From Fusicatenibacter_A intestinipullorum (GTDB lineage: Bacteria; Bacillota; Negativicutes; Acidaminococcales; Acidaminococcaceae), in NCBI GenBank assembly GCA_019117495.1, contig DWZP01000015.1, positions 1-15,907 on the forward strand: a stretch of DNA of 15,907 nt. Direction: 5' to 3'. Position 1 is the first letter of the stretch; every line of letters starts with the position of its first letter. A model generated the notes under the pieces. The model had not been told where the DNA came from. It searched no databases and saw only the letters and a program-made list of their open reading frames with translations. Both the position numbers and the translations under genes were made by a program. Below are positions 7,019 through 13,469 of this stretch, one piece after another.

Positions 7019-8299
7019 TTATTTTTCTGGAGCTGCAATAACGTCACAGCCCATGTACGGACGCAGAACTTCAGGAATTACCACGCTGCCGTCAGCCTGC
7101 TGGTAGTTTTCCAAAATTGCGCATACGGTACGTCCAACAGCAAGGCCGGAACCGTTAAGCGTATGTACATATTCCGGTTTGGACTTGGCATCGCGGCGGA
7201 AACGGATATTTGCGCGGCGTGCCTGGAAGTCGAGGCAGTTGGAGCAGGAAGAAATTTCGCGGTACATGTTAGCAGCAGGCAGCCATACTTCAAGGTCGTA
7301 AGTAGTGGCGCTGCTGAAGCCCAAATCGCCGGTGCAGAGGCGGACTACCCTGTAAGGCAGGCCCAGAAGCTGCAGTAAATGCTCGGCATTGTGGGTTAAT
7401 TTATCAAGCTCATCCCAGCTGGTTTCAGGTTTTACAATTTTAACCATTTCTACCTTATTAAACTGGTGCTGGCGGATTAAGCCGCGGGTATCGCGTCCGG
7501 CACTGCCGGCTTCACTGCGGAAGCAGGCGCTGTAAGCGGTATAATATTTCGGCAGGTCTTCGCCGTTTAAAATTTCACCGGCGTGGTAGTTGGTTAAAGT
7601 AACCTCTGCCGTCGGAATCAGGTAGTAGTCCAAACCTTCCAGCTTGAACATATCTTCGGCAAATTTCGGCAGTTGGCCGGTGCCGAACAAAGTATTGCTG
7701 TTAGCCATAAACGGCGTAAACATTTCTGTATAGCCGTGTTCTTTAGTATTAATATCAAGGAAGAAATTAATTACCGCACGTTCCAGGCGGGAACCAAGGC
7801 CTTTATAGAACGTAAAACGTGCGCCGGTAACTTTAGCGGCACGGTCAAAATCCAGAATGCCCAGTTTTTCGCCGATATCCCAATGAGCCTGAGGCTCAAA
7901 ATCAAATTTGCGCGGCTCGCCCCAGCGGCGTACTTCCGGGTTGTCGGAATCATCTTCGCCAACCGGAACATCAGGAGCAGGCATATTAGGAATGGTATAT
8001 AAAATAGCGTTTAACTGTGCTTCGATATCTTTTAATTTTGCATCGCCTGCGGCAATTTCTTCGCCAAGGGCGCGCACTGCTGCCATCTGCGCGTCAGCAT
8101 TTTCACCGGCTTTTTTCATGCGGCCGATTTCCTGAGATGCGCTGTTGCGCTGGCTTTTTAATTTTTCAACGCTTAAAATAACTTCGCGGCGCTGTTTGTC
8201 CAGCTCCAAAAAAGCGTCTAAATCTATTTTGGAATGGCGCTTTGCCAGTGCTTCTTTTACCGCATCAGGATTTTCCCTGACAAAATTCATGTCTAACAT
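7019..8299 (-). CDS. serS: Seryl-tRNA synthetase
   Basis: This cytosolic class II synthetase charges tRNA-Ser (and tRNA-Sec where present). It has an N-terminal long coiled-coil arm (about 30-100) that contacts the tRNA variable arm, TAE (230-232), motif 2 FRSEAGSAGRDTRGLIRQHQ (260-279) and motif 3 from NGSGLAVGRTV to ENYQ (about 382-400). Length of 426 residues is normal. The start is ATG 8299: GGAGG (complement of 8307-8311) is 7 nt away, whereas the ATG at 8305 would leave about 1 nt. The leader is too short to hold a T-box riboswitch. Confidence 0.97.
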   Translation of the reverse strand: MLDMNFVRENPDAVKEALAKRHSKIDLDAFLELDKQRREVILSVEKLKSQRNSASQEIGRMKKAGENADAQMAAVRALGEEIAAGDAKLKDIEAQLNAILYTIPNMPAPDVPVGEDDSDNPEVRRWGEPRKFDFEPQAHWDIGEKLGILDFDRAAKVTGARFTFYKGLGSRLERAVINFFLDINTKEHGYTEMFTPFMANSNTLFGTGQLPKFAEDMFKLEGLDYYLIPTAEVTLTNYHAGEILNGEDLPKYYTAYSACFRSEAGSAGRDTRGLIRQHQFNKVEMVKIVKPETSWDELDKLTHNAEHLLQLLGLPYRVVRLCTGDLGFSSATTYDLEVWLPAANMYREISSCSNCLDFQARRANIRFRRDAKSKPEYVHTLNGSGLAVGRTVCAILENYQQADGSVVIPEVLRPYMGCDVIAAPEK

Positions 8300-8339
8300 G
8301 TACATTCCTCCAAATTTACTTCTTTACTATAATATTTAT

Positions 8340-8348
8340 ATTTTATCA
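8340..8348 (-). promoter_or_regulatory. Possible extended -10 element for serS
   Basis: On the minus strand TGATAAAAT (8348-8340) resembles an extended -10 box about 40 bp before serS; no convincing -35 is present. A 10-bp palindrome ACCTTAAGGT lies just upstream at 8368-8377. There is no terminator between the preceding gene (stop at 8401) and serS, so read-through is also possible. Confidence 0.3.
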
Positions 8349-8400
8349 CAAACACGGGCAATATTAAACCTTAAGGTGAAAGTTTGACGGTCTTTTTTAT

Positions 8401-9327
8401 TTACATTCCGCACAATTTATAAATATTTTCTTTACCCAAAAGGTTTTCAACCCATTCTTCGGGTATTGCGTCTAATCCGTAATATAACCCTGCATAAGCA
8501 CCGGCAATGGCAGCTACGGTATCTGCGTCATCGCCAAGATTTACGGCTTTTAAAATGCAGTCTTTAAAATTATCTGTTGTTAAAAAGCACCACAATGATG
8601 CTTCTAATGTATCAATTACATAACCGCTGCTTTTTATTTCGTCCCTGCTCAAATTTATAAAATTTTCAACATCATACAAACGTGCTAAAAGCTCTGTTTC
8701 ATCAGGAGCAAATTTTTCTTTTACATCTGCTGCAAGCGATGGCATTGTCTTTTTAAACAGCTCAGTTTTATTCTGCCCCGGATTTTTTAACAATTGCAGT
8801 CCAAGCACAACATAAATATAACAGCACATTATGCAGCGCTGGTATGCATGCGTTAACGATGAAATGGTACTGACTGTTTTTAAAATATCTGCCTGCGCAT
8901 TACGCTGCAGATAAAAAATTACCGGAGCAATACGCATAAGCGAACCATTGCCGCAGTCCCATTCGTCAGCGCCGCCGCATTTATCCAAAGGTACGCCGTC
9001 ATAAGCACGCTGAATTGCCTTGCGTGTTGCTATTCCAACATCTATGGTTTTATGATTTACAGCCATATAACCATGTCCATACCAGTCTATAAAACGGTTC
9101 ATTATATCCTGTAAATCCAGCTGCCAGTTATTTTCGGTAAAACTCGCAAGCGTACATAATGTCATTGCCGTATCGTCAGAATATGTTCCCGCCGCGCCTT
9201 CTTCACTTTCAACCATTTTTACAAGCGGATATTTATCTAAAACCTTTCGGCTATAAAACTGTGCAGGCAATCCCAATGCGTCACCGACGGCAACTCCCAT
9301 AATCATGCTTAATAGTTTGTTATTCAA
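8401..9327 (-). CDS. ADP-ribosylglycohydrolase family protein (DraG-like)
   Basis: This 308-residue all-helical cytosolic protein has the dinuclear-metal motifs of the DraG/ARH family: GDALGLP (15-21), YSDDTAMTL (49-57), GNGSLMRIAP (126-135), a TH pair at 159-160, and NLGDDADTVAAIAGAYAG (263-280). These enzymes remove ADP-ribose from proteins, nucleic acids or small adducts. The reading begins with TTG at 9327; AGGAG lies 9 nt upstream and the next ATG (9306) would cut into the conserved N-terminal helix. It overlaps the stop of the macro-domain gene by 8 bp, so translation is probably coupled and the two act on the same ADP-ribose signal. Confidence 0.9.
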   Translation of the reverse strand: MNNKLLSMIMGVAVGDALGLPAQFYSRKVLDKYPLVKMVESEEGAAGTYSDDTAMTLCTLASFTENNWQLDLQDIMNRFIDWYGHGYMAVNHKTIDVGIATRKAIQRAYDGVPLDKCGGADEWDCGNGSLMRIAPVIFYLQRNAQADILKTVSTISSLTHAYQRCIMCCYIYVVLGLQLLKNPGQNKTELFKKTMPSLAADVKEKFAPDETELLARLYDVENFINLSRDEIKSSGYVIDTLEASLWCFLTTDNFKDCILKAVNLGDDADTVAAIAGAYAGLYYGLDAIPEEWVENLLGKENIYKLCGM

Positions 9328-9601
9328 TGTTATCGGCTCCTGTAAATTTATTTTTTAGTTCTTCCGAATGAATTATATACCTCGCCGGCAAATTATAGCC
9401 TTGAGTAAAACAAACAGCACCTTCATCAAGCGGAGCAAACTTTAATGCTTCACCTTCAACGGATTTTGCTCCGGCAGCTTCATAAATAAATTTGCTCAGC
9501 CCTGAACCTTTAAATAAACTTTTATTAGATGAGCACACTATGGCATCGGTATTTATTTTTGTAATATCAGCTAAAATTATCTGTATTTTATCTGTTATCA
9601 T
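9320..9601 (-). CDS. Short, probably truncated macro-domain protein
   Basis: These 93 residues match the first half of an ADP-ribose-binding macro domain: IILADITKINTDAIV (8-22), an altered first loop CSSNKSLFKGSGLSKFIYEAAG (23-44; usually NAAN-x-GGGVDGAI), and GYNLPARYIIHS (68-79). Macro domains usually need 130-180 residues. Here the strand after HS ends in an unrelated charged tail, so the loop that grips the diphosphate (GxxGxP) is missing. It may be a remnant or a minimal partner for the adjacent ADP-ribosylglycohydrolase. There is no ribosome-binding site before ATG 9601, and a -10 box lies close enough to suggest a leaderless transcript. Confidence 0.7.
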   Translation of the reverse strand: MITDKIQIILADITKINTDAIVCSSNKSLFKGSGLSKFIYEAAGAKSVEGEALKFAPLDEGAVCFTQGYNLPARYIIHSEELKNKFTGADNIE

Positions 9602-9610
9602 AATACAATT

Positions 9611-9619
9611 ATTATATCA
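9611..9619 (-). promoter_or_regulatory. Extended -10 promoter for the macro/DraG pair
   Basis: On the minus strand TGATATAAT (9619-9611) is a consensus extended -10. No good -35 is seen. Transcription would start at about 9604, only about 3 nt before the start codon at 9601. Confidence 0.55.
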
Positions 9620-9665
9620 CAGATGCAGGTTTATAAAAATTTTAGCAAATTTTTTCAAAAAACAC

Positions 9666-9694
9666 TTGACGGCGCGCATAAAAGTTAGTATACT
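9666..9694 (+). promoter_or_regulatory. Promoter of the tRNA operon
   Basis: TTGACG (9666-9671) and TATACT (9689-9694) are 17 bp apart, with GC-rich GCGCGC in the spacer. Initiation near 9701 is about 22 nt before the first tRNA. Confidence 0.85.
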
Positions 9695-9722
9695 ATCTCT
9701 TGCACAGTTCTAAAACTTGCTT

Positions 9723-9798
9723 GGCCCATTAGCTCAGTTGGTAGAGCACCTGACTCTTAATCAGGGTGTCGTAGGTTCGAGGCCTACATGGGTCACCA
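9723..9798 (+). tRNA. tRNA-Lys (anticodon CTT)
   Basis: A 76-nt cloverleaf with acceptor GGCCCAT/ATGGGTC (one G-U pair), anticodon loop CTCTTAA with CTT at 9756-9758, T-loop GGTTCGA, and encoded CCA at 9796-9798. First of five tRNAs in one operon. Confidence 0.96.
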
Positions 9799-9801
9799 TG
9801 T

Positions 9802-9876
9802 GGCCGGTTGGTCAAGCGGTTAAGACACCGCCCTTTCACGGCGGTATCGGGGGTTCGATTCCCCCACCGGTCACCA
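9802..9876 (+). tRNA. tRNA-Glu (anticodon TTC)
   Basis: A 75-nt cloverleaf with acceptor GGCCGGT/ACCGGTC, anticodon stem CCGCC/GGCGG, loop CTTTCAC with TTC at 9835-9837, and encoded CCA. It lies 3 nt after tRNA-Lys. Confidence 0.96.
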
Positions 9877-9879
9877 TAT

Positions 9880-9955
9880 GGGCGCTTAGCTCAGCTGGGA
9901 GAGCGTCTGCCTTACAAGCAGAATGTCAGCGGTTCGATCCCGTTAGCGCCCACCA
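9880..9955 (+). tRNA. tRNA-Val (anticodon TAC)
   Basis: A 76-nt cloverleaf with acceptor GGGCGCT/AGCGCCC, anticodon stem TCTGC/GCAGA, loop CTTACAA with TAC at 9913-9915, and encoded CCA. It lies 3 nt after tRNA-Glu. Confidence 0.96.
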
Positions 9956-9971
9956 TTTCTCAATTAAATAC

Positions 9972-10048
9972 GGCCCGGTGGTTCAGTTGGTTAGAATGCC
10001 GCCCTGTCACGGCGGAGGTCGTGGGTTCGAGTCCCATCCGGGTCGCCA
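9972..10048 (+). tRNA. tRNA-Asp (anticodon GTC)
   Basis: A 77-nt cloverleaf with acceptor GGCCCGG/CCGGGTC, anticodon stem CCGCC/GGCGG, loop CTGTCAC with GTC at 10006-10008, discriminator G and encoded CCA. Confidence 0.96.
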
Positions 10049-10052
10049 TTAT

Positions 10053-10128
10053 GCCTCGGTAGCTCAGTTCGTAGAGCAAAGGACTGAAAATCCTTGTGTC
10101 CACAGTTCGATTCTGTGCTGAGGCACCA
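10053..10128 (+). tRNA. tRNA-Phe (anticodon GAA)
   Basis: A 76-nt cloverleaf with acceptor GCCTCGG/CTGAGGC, anticodon stem AAGGA/TCCTT, loop CTGAAAA with GAA at 10086-10088, and encoded CCA. Last tRNA before the terminator. Confidence 0.96.
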
Positions 10129-10134
10129 TAAACC

Positions 10135-10166
10135 AAAAAATCCTGCTTTTTTAAGCAGGATTTTTT
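10135..10166 (+). terminator. Terminator of the tRNA operon
   Basis: AAAAAATCCTGCTT (10135-10148), a TTTT loop, and AAGCAGGATTTTTT (10153-10166) form a 14-bp stem ending in a T-run, 6 nt after tRNA-Phe. Confidence 0.92.
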
Positions 10167-10220
10167 ATTTTTCAGCAACTGACACTTTGGGCGTTCAGCA
10201 ATAATTTTACAATAAAAATA

Positions 10221-10264
10221 AACAGGCAGCAGCTTTACTTGTTATCAGCATGCTTCTGCCTGTT
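10221..10264 (-). terminator. Probable terminator of the 10269-11583 operon
   Basis: AACAGGCAG (10221-10229) pairs with CTGCCTGTT (10256-10264) around a long, partly structured loop that includes GCTGC/GCATGC. On the minus strand the stem is followed by TATTTTTATTG. It begins 4 nt past the stop codon of the gene at 10269. The loop is larger than in a classical terminator. Confidence 0.6.
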
Positions 10265-10268
10265 TTAT

Positions 10269-10859
10269 TTATGCCGCTGCGTTCTGCGCACGCTCACGGC
10301 TTTTCATCTGCACCAAATCCATTTTGGTAAGCCCCAAATCAACATTGTCATTCAGCTTATAATCTATTATTGTGCCGGGCGGGCAGTCAATTTCCCTGCC
10401 TTTAAAAAACATTCCCGAAAACGGCACCACAAAACCTATTGCCGTACCTACCGCCATGTTAGCGTAATTAATGCCGCCTTTAATTTTTACATCCTGCTTA
10501 AAGCTGACTGGTTTGCCATTGGCAAGCAGCACATCATCAAGCTTAATGCGGATAACCGCGCTCTGGTTAAAAATGCGGCTGCCATGCGCCTTGCGTATAA
10601 CACCGCTGAACTTTGTCCCTTTCGGCACGATAACAATATTTTCTACCGCAAGGTCATCCTTCAGTTCAAAATTAACGGTGTCGCCTTTTTTATTAACATT
10701 GCTGTCAAGTTTATCAAGCAGTATTAAATTTATAACCGTATCTTCCGGAATATACGCGTTGCCTGCTTCCACATCTTCTATTTCATCCGCAAAGGCCGCG
10801 GAAGAAAGCGCTAAAAGCATTAAGCACACAACTGCCAGCACAGATAAAAACTTTTTCAT
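10269..10859 (-). CDS. Exported protein of unknown function (beta-rich)
   Basis: I do not recognise this 196-residue protein. It has a clear signal peptide (about 1-24, cleavage after AFA), then alternating short hydrophobic strands with VPKGTKFSGVIRK (78-90) and IRIKLDDVLLANGKPVSF (103-120). A weakly hydrophobic glycine-rich stretch follows (about 128-152), then CPPGTIIDYKLN. The VPKGTKFSG pattern resembles the C-terminal beta-barrel of VirB10/TrbI-type or other envelope proteins, but the likeness is only in style. ATG 10859 was chosen because GGAG is 8 nt upstream; the GTG at 10865 is only 2 nt from it. It follows the gene at 10873 by 13 bp, so both are in one operon. Confidence 0.75.
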   Translation of the reverse strand: MKKFLSVLAVVCLMLLALSSAAFADEIEDVEAGNAYIPEDTVINLILLDKLDSNVNKKGDTVNFELKDDLAVENIVIVPKGTKFSGVIRKAHGSRIFNQSAVIRIKLDDVLLANGKPVSFKQDVKIKGGINYANMAVGTAIGFVVPFSGMFFKGREIDCPPGTIIDYKLNDNVDLGLTKMDLVQMKSRERAQNAAA

Positions 10860-10872
10860 AATCACCGCTCCA

Positions 10873-11583
10873 TTACCTGTTTTGCATCAGCCTGTTGGCG
10901 TAATTACGCATTTGCTCGTTGGCCTTTTTGGTAAAATCGGCAGGCGGCAGTGCAAAGGCACTTTCGGCATCTACCGTTTCACTCATTTCCACCACGGTAA
11001 AGCGCGGCAGAGTATTTACTTCGTAGCCTTTCCAGTCAGCAGTGCCTTTGGCAAAGTAAAAGAACATTACGCGTTCACCCTGCGTCATCTGGTCATAATC
11101 ATAGCCTGTAAGGCTGTCGTTGCCGCTCTGAGGGCGTTCGTTAAACCAGCTTACTAAAGTTTCCGCAAACGGCAGGCTCATTCCCGGCAAAGCCGGAAGT
11201 TCATCATAAGTTTTATTAACGTAATCTATAAAATACCAGCGCCCGCCTTTGGCGAAGCTGCAATAATCGCGCACAACCTTGCCCTCGCCGTCCGTTGTTA
11301 CGCTGCGTTCGGCATTAATGCCGTTCATTTCATTATATTCCGTACGGATGTAATGCACTTTCTGCGCCGCCGTCAGCTTGGCGTAGGCATCTGGCTCAAG
11401 CACTTCTTTCATATCAATGGTCTGTTCAACAACAAGATGCACCGGATGTTTATCGCTGTTTAAAGCGCCGCCCAAAAGCTCGATTGTGCGCTGCCCCGGC
11501 CCGAATTCTGCCGCCATAACGCACGCCGCATTAAAAAGCATCAAAGTAAAAACAGCCGTAAGGCTTAACAAAAATTTTATCAT
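10873..11583 (-). CDS. Exported protein of unknown function
   Basis: This 236-residue protein has a signal peptide (about 1-25, hydrophobic core FLLSLTAVFTLMLF, cleavage near VMAAE) and a soluble mature part. The repeated short strands around YIRTEYNEMNG, RWYFIDYVNKTYDELP and GYEVNTLPRFTVVEMS suggest a beta-sandwich or LolA-like open barrel. I see no catalytic motif. The cysteine in the signal region (AACVM) is not followed by a good lipobox context, so lipidation is unlikely. ATG 11583 is preferred over GTG 11592 because GAGG lies 8 nt before the ATG and overlaps the GTG. First gene of a two-gene operon. Confidence 0.75.
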   Translation of the reverse strand: MIKFLLSLTAVFTLMLFNAACVMAAEFGPGQRTIELLGGALNSDKHPVHLVVEQTIDMKEVLEPDAYAKLTAAQKVHYIRTEYNEMNGINAERSVTTDGEGKVVRDYCSFAKGGRWYFIDYVNKTYDELPALPGMSLPFAETLVSWFNERPQSGNDSLTGYDYDQMTQGERVMFFYFAKGTADWKGYEVNTLPRFTVVEMSETVDAESAFALPPADFTKKANEQMRNYANRLMQNR

Positions 11584-11612
11584 TGCTTTCACCTCATTTG
11601 TAAGATAATTTA

Positions 11613-11621
11613 ATTATAACA
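11613..11621 (-). promoter_or_regulatory. Extended -10 promoter of the exported-protein operon
   Basis: On the minus strand TGTTATAAT (11621-11613) is an extended -10 with consensus TATAAT. The -35 region is poor. The leader would be about 22 nt. The 257-bp region from 11593 to 11849 also holds the divergent symporter promoter; 11630-11740 shows nothing I can name. Confidence 0.55.
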
Positions 11622-11747
11622 TATTAAATAAGAAATTTACCGCCTGCTGCCCGCGGTTCTTTTGTAAATTTACTTCGGGTATTATCTGAATTTTTAAATA
11701 TTTTTTACAAAAAGCATAGCATTATTGAATTAGTGTATACTTTTTCC

Positions 11748-11775
11748 TTGCTATTATGGCATTATATGGTATAAT
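11748..11775 (+). promoter_or_regulatory. Promoter of the symporter gene
   Basis: TTGCTA (11748-11753), a 16-bp spacer and TATAAT (11770-11775), with TG at 11767-11768 making an extended -10. It lies 75 bp before the start codon. Confidence 0.75.
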
Positions 11776-11787
11776 TAATTTTATAAA

Positions 11788-11821
11788 GCGAAGTAACGGC
11801 ATGGCTTCATCATTACTTTGC
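11788..11821 (+). promoter_or_regulatory. 5' UTR hairpin of the symporter mRNA
   Basis: GCGAAGTAA (11788-11796) pairs with TTACTTTGC (11813-11821), 9 bp with one G-U, around a 16-nt loop, within about 10 nt of the predicted transcription start. It could protect the mRNA 5' end or act in regulation. It is not followed by a T-run, so it is not a terminator. Confidence 0.5.
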
Positions 11822-11849
11822 AAAATAAAAAAGAAAAGAGGTATCTCAC

Positions 11850-13163
11850 ATGACTGACGAAAAGAAGAAAGTTGATGTGAAGGAAACAGCCGATTCCATC
11901 ATCCGTGAAACCAAGGCTAAATCCAATAACAGCCAGTTTGTTTTGTGGTTTGCGGCACTGATTCTCGGCGCTGTTTTAGGCTGGATGGGCATTCCGGCGC
12001 TGAACGAATTCTTTAATTTCGTAGCAACCGTATTTACCCGCCTGTTCCAGTTCATTGCAGTTCCTACTATCGCGCTGGCGGTTATCACCACGCTGGCAGC
12101 TCTTGGCGGCAACAAAGAAACCGGTATTATTTTTGCACACGCTGTTGTGTATACCTTACTTACTACATTTTTAGCCGCCTTCATCGGCCTTGGCCTGTAC
12201 CTGTACATTGCCCCGGATAACCTGCCGGCAGAAATTGTTAACGCAGGCTCCGACGTTGTTAAAGGCCAGAGCGTAGCAGCACTCAGCTACTATGACCACA
12301 TTCTCGGCGTTATTCCTAACAACGTACTGGCTCCGTTCCTTTCCGGCAACGTACTTTCCGTTATGCTTATTGCTGCTGCCGTTGGTCTGGCACTGGCTTT
12401 CATGCCGAAAACCGAAAACCGCGAAGCACTCCTTAAAATCATTCAGGGCGTTCAGGAACTGGCATTCACCCTTATCCGTGCTATCCTTTATGTTCTGCCG
12501 ATTGGTATCGTTGCTTTCGCAGGCCAGCTTTCCGCACAGATTGAAGCAGGCGTAATTGTTGGCGCACTGGGCAAATATACCGCAGTTGTAATGCTCGGCA
12601 ACGCTATTCAGTTCTTCATCGTTCTGCCGATTATCCTCGTAATCCGCGGCCTTAACCCGATTTACGTTATGCGCCAGATGGGCCAGGCAATCGCTGTAGC
12701 ACTCTTTACCAAGAGCTCTGCCGGTACCCTGCCTGTAACCCTGGCATGCTCCGAACAGAACCTGAAATGCAACCCGAAAGTTTCTCGCTTCGTACTGCCT
12801 ATCTGCACCACCATCAACATGAACGGCTGCGCAGCTTTCATTCTGGTAACTTCTCTGTTCATTATGCAGAATGCCGGTTTTGAAATGACCATGACCACAA
12901 TGCTGACCTGGGTATGCATTGCAGTTCTTGCTGCAGTAGGCAATGCAGGCGTACCGATGGGCTGCTACTTCCTGACCCTCTCTCTTATGGCAGGCATTGG
13001 CGCACCGATTGGCTTAATGGGTATTATCCTTCCGATTTACACCATTATCGACATGATCGAAACCGCTGAAAACGTATGGTCTGACGCTTGCGTATGCGCA
13101 ATGGTTGACCACGACCTTAAAGGCAAACTTTCCGACGACGGTGAAATTCCTGCCGCTCTGTAA
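11850..13163 (+). CDS. Sodium:amino-acid symporter, DAACS/glutamate-transporter family (probably neutral amino acids)
   Basis: This 437-residue inner-membrane protein has the GltPh/SstT-type fold: a charged N-terminus, six ordinary membrane helices, then hairpin HP1 with KSSAGTLP (288-295), TM7 with TTINMNG (320-326), HP2 with GNAGVPMG (364-371) and TM8 with IIDMIETAENVWSDACVC (399-416). D401, N408 and D412 keep the cation and substrate positions. The arginine that binds the side-chain carboxylate of glutamate/aspartate is replaced by E404, and NMDG of TM7 reads NMNG. The Glu resembles the Ser/Thr transporter SstT, so a small neutral amino acid is the better guess than a dicarboxylate. It is a single-gene unit with its own promoter and terminator. 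AGAGG lies before ATG 11850. Confidence 0.88.
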   Translation: MTDEKKKVDVKETADSIIRETKAKSNNSQFVLWFAALILGAVLGWMGIPALNEFFNFVATVFTRLFQFIAVPTIALAVITTLAALGGNKETGIIFAHAVVYTLLTTFLAAFIGLGLYLYIAPDNLPAEIVNAGSDVVKGQSVAALSYYDHILGVIPNNVLAPFLSGNVLSVMLIAAAVGLALAFMPKTENREALLKIIQGVQELAFTLIRAILYVLPIGIVAFAGQLSAQIEAGVIVGALGKYTAVVMLGNAIQFFIVLPIILVIRGLNPIYVMRQMGQAIAVALFTKSSAGTLPVTLACSEQNLKCNPKVSRFVLPICTTINMNGCAAFILVTSLFIMQNAGFEMTMTTMLTWVCIAVLAAVGNAGVPMGCYFLTLSLMAGIGAPIGLMGIILPIYTIIDMIETAENVWSDACVCAMVDHDLKGKLSDDGEIPAAL

Positions 13164-13188
13164 TAAGCCTTAATGTCTTACAAAAATT

Positions 13189-13216
13189 AACACCCGTGCT
13201 GTAAAGCGCGGGTGTT
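13189..13216 (+). terminator. Terminator of the symporter gene
   Basis: AACACCCGTGCT (13189-13200), loop GTAA, and AGCGCGGGTGTT (13205-13216) form a 12-bp stem with one G-U pair, followed by TTTATT, 26 bp past the stop codon. Confidence 0.9.
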
Positions 13217-13469
13217 TTTATTATGTCTGATATGCATACAAAAAGCGAACATAAAAATTAATCCCTTTTTAAGCTATTTTGATATTTTGCCAAATTAAGA
13301 CCTTTTAACTTTTGCTTTTATTCTTCGATTATTATATATATTTACTTTTTGTAACACGTTTTGAATTATACTATTTTCTTTCAGCAATTTTATTACAGCT
13401 GTATCTTCATATAATAACTAATAATACCTTGATTTTGTAATTGCTTATTAAATATATATAATTTTAAAT
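13217..13469. other. AT-rich intergenic stretch without a recognised gene
   Basis: This 253-bp stretch lies between the symporter terminator and the 3' end of the CARF gene. It is extremely A/T-rich, with runs such as TATATATA. I see no open reading frame of note, no direct repeats of CRISPR type and no clear terminator for the minus-strand CARF operon. It marks the change from mid-GC backbone to low-GC accessory DNA. Confidence 0.7.

Noticed and set aside
8300..8400. T-box riboswitch upstream of serS
   Set aside because: The leader is only about 100 nt, with no T-box core sequence and no terminator/antiterminator pair.
9717..10121. Long open frame across the tRNA cluster on the plus strand, and another at 9960-10178 on the minus strand
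   Set aside because: Five complete cloverleaf tRNAs with CCA occupy this stretch; the frames are chance readings of tRNA sequence.
10471..11157. 228-codon plus-strand frame opposite the two exported-protein genes
   Set aside because: The minus-strand genes have signal peptides and ribosome sites; the plus-strand frame crosses their junction and has neither a plausible start site nor a recognisable domain.
13435..13462. TTGTAA / TATAAT promoter-like pair on the plus strand reading antisense into the CARF gene
   Set aside because: Spacing is 16 bp and the boxes are fair, but the region is so A/T-rich that such matches are expected by chance, and nothing downstream on this strand is coding.
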